From Bacillus sp. EB600 (GTDB lineage: Bacteria; Bacillota; Bacilli; Bacillales; Cytobacillaceae), in contig NZ_JAEVLT010000030.1 of the NCBI RefSeq assembly GCF_024494385.1, positions 1-54,463 on the forward strand: a stretch of DNA of 54,463 nt, read 5' to 3'. Positions within the stretch are counted from its first letter, which is position 1. The number at the start of each line of letters is the position of its first letter. The notes under the pieces were generated by a model. The model saw nothing but the letters and a program-made list of their open reading frames with translations, was not told where the DNA came from and ran no database searches. Below are positions 49,712-54,463 of this stretch, one piece after another. Position numbers and translations under genes: made by a program.

Positions 49712-50201
49712 GTTTTAATAATTCAATGTATTGGTAGGCTTCGTCGACTTCCGACTCTGTATAGCGCTGACTGCTTTTTAACGTAAATACCTTATTAGCG
49801 ACTTCTTCCTTTGATAGGTTATCAAAATATAAAACCGTTGAGACTAGTTCGAGAAATCTAGCATTTTTCTCATTCATGTCTAAAAGGCAACCCTCGAGCA
49901 GCGGCATGTCTACTTCATTTAAACTTAAAAACTCTTTACCTGAGTCTGTCGGTGTATAGCGGTATTGGTAATACCCACCCTTTTTTTCCTTCACTTCATT
50001 TAAAAATCCCATATTGCATAGCTCTTCTACTCGTAAGGTTAATTCCTCTGAGTATGGGCCGTAAAAGTGAAATTGGAATCTTTCTTGAAAAGGAAAATCT
50101 ATCTTCTTCGCGATATAAATCATTTTTTGCAGTTTTTTCCGTCCGACAATTTCACCCGCAGCCAAAACGGCCTGCATCACCTTCGCGTGATCTTTTAACA
50201 A
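49692..50201 (-). CDS. ywgA: YwgA family protein
   Basis: A 169-residue protein of unknown function conserved beside ywfO. (M)LKDHAKVMQAVLAAGEIVGRKKLQKMIYIAKK is the family signature start; FHFYGPYSEELTLRVEELCNMGFL resembles the SocA/Panacea winged-helix type. TTG start at 50201 with AGGAG ten bases upstream. It follows ywfO by 35 bp, an operon also seen in B. subtilis. In other bacteria, related Panacea domains appear in antitoxins, but there is no toxin here. Confidence 0.83.
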   Translation of the reverse strand: MLKDHAKVMQAVLAAGEIVGRKKLQKMIYIAKKIDFPFQERFQFHFYGPYSEELTLRVEELCNMGFLNEVKEKKGGYYQYRYTPTDSGKEFLSLNEVDMPLLEGCLLDMNEKNARFLELVSTVLYFDNLSKEEVANKVFTLKSSQRYTESEVDEAYQYIELLKQKAKLQ

Positions 50202-50236
50202 GGTTTGTCATCTCCTACTCCAATAAACCAATTTCG

Positions 50237-51535
50237 CTATATGTCTAAAAGGGATTGTATTTGTTTTTTTAGATTTTTTTTAGCCGACTCATCCATAACC
50301 AAATCAGCCGGATAGTAGAGTTTATGGTCAGTTCTTCTTTTTCCGGAAATCGCATCGACAATCTCCGATCCGCGCGACAGCTCCTTTAGCTCGCCATTTT
50401 TCATCAGCAAATGAATCGGGAGCCGTTCGCCCTCCTCACCAGGGCGATAAAAGTCGTAAGGCAGATCTGAGGATGAATCAACGACTAAATAGTATTCCGG
50501 GTCAATTCCTGCTTTTTTAAAAAGAGTGTTTAGTTCGGCCAGCTTTTTGTATTCTTTAGCCGGGTCGAATTCAGCATACTTAAATAAATTTCGATTCACA
50601 AATCGGCTGCAAAGATCTTTTAAAATAGGATCCTCTTCTTCCTGCCAAATCTGAAAATAATATAAAATCACAGACTCATCCAGCTTTAAATAGTCTGCTA
50701 ATGATACATTTTCCTTAAAAAAAGAATAAAAGTGATGGGGCTCGAGTTTGAAGGAATAGCCCTGCTCATACAAATCCTTTGCACGATGGAGAATTCTTGA
50801 TAAAATCACTTCTGCACCGCGTGAAACGGGGTGGAAGTAGACCTGCCAATACATTTGGTAGCGGCTCATAATGTAGTCTTCCACCGCATGCATCCCTGTC
50901 TGCTTAATAACAACTTGGTCCTCACGCGGACGCATGACACGGAGGATTCTCTCCATATCAAAATGACCATAGGAGACACCCGTGTAATAGGCATCACGCT
51001 GCAAATAATCCATCCGATCAGCATCAATCTGGCTTGAGATCATACTGATCACAAGCTTTTTCTCCGAGGTCTTGCCAATTACATCAGCAACCTTTTGGGG
51101 AAAGTCCGGAGAAACCCTTGTCAGGATTCTATTAACTTCGGTAGTTCCAACAATTATCTTCCTGGTAAAATCCTCATGGTCCAGATCAAAGACTTTTTCA
51201 AAGGAATGAGAAAAGGGGCCGTGCCCTAGGTCGTGAAGTAGTGCCGCGCATAATGTTAACAGCCGATCGTCATCATTCCACTCCGGTCTTCCGGCAAAAA
51301 CGTCGTCAATCATGCGGCGGACAATTTCATATACTCCTAGAGAATGGTTGAACCGGCTGTGTTCAGCACCATGAAAGGTCAGAAATGTCGTGCCAAGCTG
51401 CCTGATTCTCCGCAAGCGCTGAAACTCCTTTGTGCCAATTAAATCCCAGATTACTCTATCGCGCACATGGATATAGCGATGAACCGGGTCTTTAAACACT
51501 TTTTCCTCACTAAGCTTTTCTGCTGAATATACCAT
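50237..51535 (-). CDS. ywfO: HD-domain phosphohydrolase (dNTPase-like, YwfO)
   Basis: A 432-residue HD-superfamily enzyme. Metal ligands: H64 (SRFNHSLGVYE), H101-D102 (ALLHDLGHGPFSHSFE) and the Asp of SSQIDADRMDYLQRD. The arrangement is that of SAMHD1/dGTPase-like proteins, so hydrolysis of dNTPs to nucleoside and triphosphate is likely. Its B. subtilis homolog belongs to the same group. ATG start with GGGAGAAGG upstream. Confidence 0.9.
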   Translation of the reverse strand: MVYSAEKLSEEKVFKDPVHRYIHVRDRVIWDLIGTKEFQRLRRIRQLGTTFLTFHGAEHSRFNHSLGVYEIVRRMIDDVFAGRPEWNDDDRLLTLCAALLHDLGHGPFSHSFEKVFDLDHEDFTRKIIVGTTEVNRILTRVSPDFPQKVADVIGKTSEKKLVISMISSQIDADRMDYLQRDAYYTGVSYGHFDMERILRVMRPREDQVVIKQTGMHAVEDYIMSRYQMYWQVYFHPVSRGAEVILSRILHRAKDLYEQGYSFKLEPHHFYSFFKENVSLADYLKLDESVILYYFQIWQEEEDPILKDLCSRFVNRNLFKYAEFDPAKEYKKLAELNTLFKKAGIDPEYYLVVDSSSDLPYDFYRPGEEGERLPIHLLMKNGELKELSRGSEIVDAISGKRRTDHKLYYPADLVMDESAKKNLKKQIQSLLDI

Positions 51536-51650
51536 TGGAATCCTTCTCCCTCATATGCTTGTTTCTATTATATCCTCTTTTCTACGAGATTCACCCAAAA
51601 TTCAGCAAAATTCTTCCAGCAATTTCGACATGTTTTTTGCATGTCTTTCA

Positions 51651-51676
51651 AAAAAAAATCACCCGGAACAGGTGAT
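51651..51676 (-). terminator. Rho-independent terminator of the DUF1450 gene
   Basis: ATCACC pairs with GGTGAT (51658-51676) around a 7-nt loop, then eight T on the minus strand. Confidence 0.85.
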
Positions 51677-51677
51677 C

Positions 51678-51776
51678 ATTTAATCCCGCAGTAACGGGCA
51701 GTAATACCCTATCATAAGTGAATTCGAACGTTCAGCGGGGAAAAGTGCCCGCTGATCGAAGTTTCACTTTACCTTT
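51678..51776 (-). repeat. R3 structured intergenic element, copy 2
   Basis: Minus strand: GGTAAAGTGAAACTTCGATC, hairpin TCAGCGGG/CCCCGCTGA with CACTTTT loop, then TATTACTGCCCGTTACTGCGGGAT. It shares outer blocks with 26540-26700. The TGA stop of the DUF1450 gene lies inside its first block, and the terminator comes just after it. Confidence 0.7.
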
Positions 51777-51985
51777 TTTGCCACTTTTTCGATTAATTCC
51801 TCTTCTGTTAAAGCAGCGACCGGACGGTTATTGACGAAGGCAAACGTCTTTTTTCGGCCGGGACCGCAGTAGGATTGGCAGCCAATCTCGATTTTCGCAT
51901 CAGGATCAAGCTCTTTTAAGTGAGGGATTAATGTCTTTAAATTCACGGCTTGGCAGTCGTCACACACACGAAATTCATTTGACAT
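51764..51985 (-). CDS. DUF1450 family small cysteine-rich protein (YuzB-like)
   Basis: 73 residues with cysteines in VCDDCQAVN (CxxC) and GCQSYCGPGRKKTFAFVNNRPV, the DUF1450/YuzB pattern with a thioredoxin-fold feel. Probably metal- or redox-binding and cytosolic; function unknown. ATG after AAAGGGTTG. Its last codons and stop run into the R3 element, so the C-terminus (KVAKKVK) may be partly element-derived. Confidence 0.85.
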   Translation of the reverse strand: MSNEFRVCDDCQAVNLKTLIPHLKELDPDAKIEIGCQSYCGPGRKKTFAFVNNRPVAALTEEELIEKVAKKVK

Positions 51986-52159
51986 TTTTTTACAACCCTT
52001 TCAACAATCTTCATTCTATATCTATATTATCCAGCATTTAAGTAAAAAATAGGTCCACTATAACTCCTTTGGTATTTTACATTTTATCGTTTGTGAATGC
52101 AAGCTAATCTAATTCTCTTATTTTTCCAAAAAAAATCTACTATCCTTTCATTCATTTTG

Positions 52160-52188
52160 GTATAAAGACTGAAAGTATTGGTAATCCT
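52160..52188 (+). promoter_or_regulatory. Predicted sigma-F promoter of rsfA
   Basis: GTATA (52160-52164), a 15-nt spacer and GGTAATCCT (52180-52188), matching GYWTA exactly and GGNRANAMT at 8 of 9. The rsfA gene is a known sigma-F target in B. subtilis. Confidence 0.75.
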
Positions 52189-52263
52189 TAGACTAGAACT
52201 TTTAAAAACTCATCGGCAAAACCGATGGTGTCATTTGTAATTTGGTCAAAAGGAGTTGAAAAA

Positions 52264-53010
52264 ATGAAAGTTCGTCAAGATGCATGGACAGATGAAAATG
52301 ATTTACTTTTAGCGGAAACAGTCCTGCGACATGTTAGGGAAGGCAGCACACAGCTAAACGCCTTTGAAGAGGTAGGGGACAAGCTCAACCGGACTTCAGC
52401 AGCCTGTGGATTCAGATGGAATGCCGTTGTGCGTCACCGCTATGAAAAAGCGTTGCAGCTAGCAAAAAAACAAAGGAAGCAAAGACAAAGAATCCTAGGA
52501 AAAGATCAAGGCGGAAAGAAAAAATTACTTTATAGTCCGCCGGTGCCTGTGCCAGAGGAAGTGGCAGAAACTGCTCCTGCGGCAATTATAGAGCAGGCTA
52601 GTGAAGAAGTAATTGTTAATGAAGCACCTGAGTTAACAATGGAAATGGCGGCAGAAACATATGCCGGATCGTTTATTCAATCCTATAGTAATCAAGCTGG
52701 GAATTTGACTCTTGATTCGGTGATTTCTTTCTTGGAAAACTTTAATCATTCCAATCTGCAAAATAATGCTCTAAAAAGCGAGAATGAAAGATTAAAACGG
52801 GAGATCGCCGAACTAAGGAAAGAGAATGAACAGTTGGCAGCAAAGGTCAATGATCTTGAGCAAAATTCCGTTACGATTCAGGAAGATTACGAGACATTAA
52901 TGAAAATTATGAATCGTGCTAGAAAACTGGTTTTATTTGAGGAAGAAGAAAGACCAGCTACTAAATTCAAAATGGACCGGAATGGTAATTTAGAAAAAGT
53001 AGCGGAATAA
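52264..53010 (+). CDS. rsfA: Prespore-specific transcriptional regulator RsfA
   Basis: Forespore DNA-binding protein that modulates part of the sigma-F regulon. 248 residues: the N-terminal Myb/SANT-like domain (about 1-58: RQDAWTDENDLLLAETVLRHV...NRTSAACGFRWNAVVRHRY), a basic stretch, an acidic/Pro-Ala linker (about 95-150), then a coiled coil (about 175-235: ALKSENERLKREIAELRKEN). ATG after AAAGGAGTTG. It corresponds to B. subtilis ywfN, in the same place between ywfO and lipL (ywfL). Confidence 0.93.
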   Translation: MKVRQDAWTDENDLLLAETVLRHVREGSTQLNAFEEVGDKLNRTSAACGFRWNAVVRHRYEKALQLAKKQRKQRQRILGKDQGGKKKLLYSPPVPVPEEVAETAPAAIIEQASEEVIVNEAPELTMEMAAETYAGSFIQSYSNQAGNLTLDSVISFLENFNHSNLQNNALKSENERLKREIAELRKENEQLAAKVNDLEQNSVTIQEDYETLMKIMNRARKLVLFEEEERPATKFKMDRNGNLEKVAE

Positions 53011-53016
53011 ACAGAA

Positions 53017-53166
53017 AAGAGGAAGCACCCGTTTAGCGGCGTATGGACTGGAGTGCTCCGATTGAGATAAAGGAAACACGGAGCTCAAGTCGATTCGATG
53101 TTGACTTATCGTAATGAGGAGCGCGAAGTCCACTAGCCGCTGGGTGCTGGAGCTGGACAATGAAAA
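53017..53166 (+). repeat. R2 dispersed Bacillus intergenic repeat, copy 3
   Basis: GAGGAAGCACCCGTTTAGCG, GGACTGGAGTGCTCCGATTG, GAGATAAAGGAAACACGGAG, TTGACTTATCGTAATGAGG and CCGCTGGGTGCTGGAGCTGG; same order as the copies at 26738 and 49177. It begins just after the rsfA stop. Confidence 0.8.
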
Positions 53167-53201
53167 GCGGAGAGACATGGCAACACACATCTTTATGAAA
53201 G

Positions 53202-53235
53202 AAGCCGTAAATCGGAATCGATTTGCGGCTTTTTA
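53202..53235. terminator. Bidirectional hairpin terminator between rsfA and lipL
   Basis: AAGCCGTAAATC pairs with GATTTGCGGCTT (one G-U pair) around GGAATC; T runs follow on both strands. The lipL stop overlaps the left end on the minus strand. Confidence 0.75.
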
Positions 53236-54060
53236 ACTGCTGATAATTTTTTCGTTACGCTCGACAACTCGTTGATAATAACCAGGGAAAATTTCCAGCT
53301 CATAGTCATTAAACGGGCCGGCGTATAAATGATCGCTGAACCTTTTTAATTGATTTAACAGTCTAAGCATGATATCAGACATGGTGAACTGTTCACCTAG
53401 CAGCTCCGTTAGGGAAGCCATTACTCCTGGAACGACCTCTGGATATGTAAACTTGGTGGATTCGCCTTTTTTGGATATTTCGTAAAATTCCTTAATAAGC
53501 GCTGCACGTTCCCTGCCGCTGCCATTTACACATAAATAGATTTGAACAGCAACACCTTTTTTTAAGCGGCGCTGGGATATGCCGGCAAACTTTTTTCTAT
53601 CAATGCTTAAATCATAGCTGCCTGGGCAATAAGAGCCGACGATTTCTCCGGCCTCGATTTGCTGATGGTATTCAGCAAACATGCTTTTAATCAATAGCAG
53701 CATTGTGTCGTAGCCGCGGTTAATATCGATCCCTTTTTCCGTTTCCGGTAAAATTAACGATATATTTAAAACTCCTTCATCTAAAACGACGGCTAAACCA
53801 CCTGAATTTCGAACAATTACTTGATAGCCCTGTTCGTTTAAAAATTGGATGCCTGCTCGTAAGTTTGGAAGTTTCGTATCTTGTATTCCGAGCACTATGG
53901 TGTTGTGATGAATCCATGTGCGGGCCGTTGCAGGCGCTTTACCGGAGCCTACTGAATTACATAATGTGTCATCGGTGCCAAATGACTGCATTGCTTGAAA
54001 GTGGATGCCAATTGCGGATTGGTCCATTACGCGCCACTCTGGTTGATGCAGCAAACCCAT
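53233..54060 (-). CDS. lipL: Octanoyl-[GcvH]:protein N-octanoyltransferase
   Basis: Moves octanoyl from GcvH to E2 subunits of 2-oxoacid dehydrogenases, the last relay of the Bacillus lipoate pathway. 275 residues, BPL/LplA/LipB fold: RNSGGLAVVLDEGVLN (84-99), the acyl-thioester cysteine C145 in VGSYCPGSYDLSI and the conserved DRKKFAGISQRR (K157). ATG with AAGGAGCTGG upstream. The position after rsfA equals B. subtilis ywfL. Confidence 0.93.
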   Translation of the reverse strand: MGLLHQPEWRVMDQSAIGIHFQAMQSFGTDDTLCNSVGSGKAPATARTWIHHNTIVLGIQDTKLPNLRAGIQFLNEQGYQVIVRNSGGLAVVLDEGVLNISLILPETEKGIDINRGYDTMLLLIKSMFAEYHQQIEAGEIVGSYCPGSYDLSIDRKKFAGISQRRLKKGVAVQIYLCVNGSGRERAALIKEFYEISKKGESTKFTYPEVVPGVMASLTELLGEQFTMSDIMLRLLNQLKRFSDHLYAGPFNDYELEIFPGYYQRVVERNEKIISS

Positions 54061-54157
54061 GATCCCAGCTCCTTAAAAAATTTTTTCCTTTATTATATCA
54101 TTTTAGAATGGGAATCTCTTGTTCTTAGATTTCTTCTTTTGGGAGTTGCCAGCTAAG

Positions 54158-54262
54158 TTATCCGTCTGTTCTTTGATTTTATCGACCGCGTTCCTAAAAA
54201 TATCAACCGCTTTTGTTTGTTTATCGACCGCTTTTACTACTATATCAACCTTCTGAGTCCGA
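54158..54262 (+). repeat. 21-nt periodic array, TTATCGACC family (first duplicate)
   Basis: Five units start at 54158 (TTATCCG), 54179 (TTATCGA), 54200 (ATATCAA), 54221 (TTATCGA) and 54242 (ATATCAA), all exactly 21 nt apart, with CCGCTTTT-like continuations. On the minus strand it reads as heptads containing AVD (KAVDKQT), interrupted by stops. It lies upstream of lipL; no gene is recognised from 54061 to the window end. Confidence 0.85.
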
Positions 54263-54312
54263 ACCTCCCAATAAAAGACAAAATTACCTCTTCCAGATCC
54301 TCTCCAGCGGAG

Positions 54313-54417
54313 ATATCCGCCTGTTCTTTGATTTTATCAACCTCTTTCCTAAAATTATCAACCGCTCTTGTTTGTTTATCGACCGCTTTTACTACCATAT
54401 CAACATCCTGAGCAAAT
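54313..54417 (+). repeat. 21-nt periodic array, TTATCGACC family (second duplicate)
   Basis: Units start at 54313, 54334, 54355, 54376 and 54397, exactly 21 nt apart and aligned unit by unit with 54158-54262 (offset 155 bp, roughly 90 percent identical by eye). A further TTATCGA at 54436 may start another. This is a whole-array direct duplication. Confidence 0.85.
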
Positions 54418-54463
54418 CTTTTGTCTCGATCCCGATTATCGAGAATTAAAAAAGCCAGCCCCC

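Noticed and set aside
54213..54449. Plus-strand frames of 64 and 78 codons at the right end
   Set aside because: They are produced by the 21-nt duplicated arrays and have no start signals.
1..54463. tRNA, rRNA, insertion sequences, prophage or att sites
   Set aside because: None recognised on either strand; the gene content is core chromosomal throughout.

Overview
The window is chromosomal DNA from an endospore-forming Bacillus-like firmicute (Bacillaceae). The gene order matches the Bacillus subtilis ywl-ywk-ywj-ywi-ywh-ywg-ywf arc almost step by step: mnaA-upp-glyA-ywlG-rpiB, ywlE-mntP-ywlC-ywlB, spoIIR-prmC-prfA, tdk-rpmE-rho-glpX-murAB-tal-fbaA-spo0F, ywjG, pyrG-rpoE, fadF-ywjE-uvsE, sspH, argS-ywiB, speB-speE, pbpG, ywhD-ywhC-ywhB, ywgA-ywfO, rsfA-lipL. 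Most genes lie on the minus strand. Ribosome binding sites are strong (AGGAGG type), GTG and TTG starts are common, and sporulation sigma-factor promoters are recognisable. I found 50 protein genes (one broken) and no tRNA, rRNA, insertion sequence, prophage or CRISPR array.

Layout. 0.2-5 kb: UDP-GlcNAc epimerase, uracil salvage, one-carbon metabolism, ribose-5-P isomerase. 5-7.2 kb: a plus-strand YPYVQQEQ-repeat protein and a chemoreceptor without a sensor domain. 7.2-10.3 kb: protein-arginine phosphatase, Mn exporter, t6A synthesis and an acetyltransferase, with a dense DnaA-box cluster. 10.5-22.4 kb: spoIIR, release factor 1 and its methyltransferase, a sporulation-type lipoprotein, thymidine kinase, L31, Rho, lower glycolysis/gluconeogenesis (glpX, tal, fbaA), MurA and spo0F. 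22.6-26.5 kb: ywjG, pyrG with its attenuator, rpoE and a small membrane protein. 27-38.4 kb: an acyl-CoA catabolism block (thiolase, hydroxyacyl-CoA dehydrogenase, two acyl-CoA dehydrogenases, TetR regulator, fused isobutyryl-CoA mutase IcmF) preceded by fadF. 38.6-54 kb: cardiolipin synthase, UV endonuclease, sspH, argS, spermidine genes, a sporulation class A PBP, membrane protease, ywgA-ywfO, rsfA and lipL.

Two observations stand out. First, the gaps between transcription units carry short arrays with a strict 21-nt period. There are about ten loci in 54 kb, in at least four sequence families (core words GTTATGAACC, TTATTTCGCC, TTTATCCG, TTATCGACC). The GTTATGAACC family ends each time in the same diverged terminal unit followed by a TCTGTAAA-like tail. 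I know of no description of these arrays. Second, spo0F, the central phosphorelay response regulator, has an in-frame amber codon at position 12 although its sigma-H promoter, RBS and remaining codons are intact.

Regulation that can be read directly: a CTP-sensing GGGC-start attenuator at pyrG; a FadR-like operator inside the fadF promoter; a perfect cre box (and a possible TetR operator) upstream of the thiolase operon; forespore promoters at spoIIR, sspH, pbpG and rsfA; and a sigma-H promoter at spo0F. Three families of longer dispersed Bacillus-type intergenic repeats (called R1, R2 and R3 here) fill other gaps.
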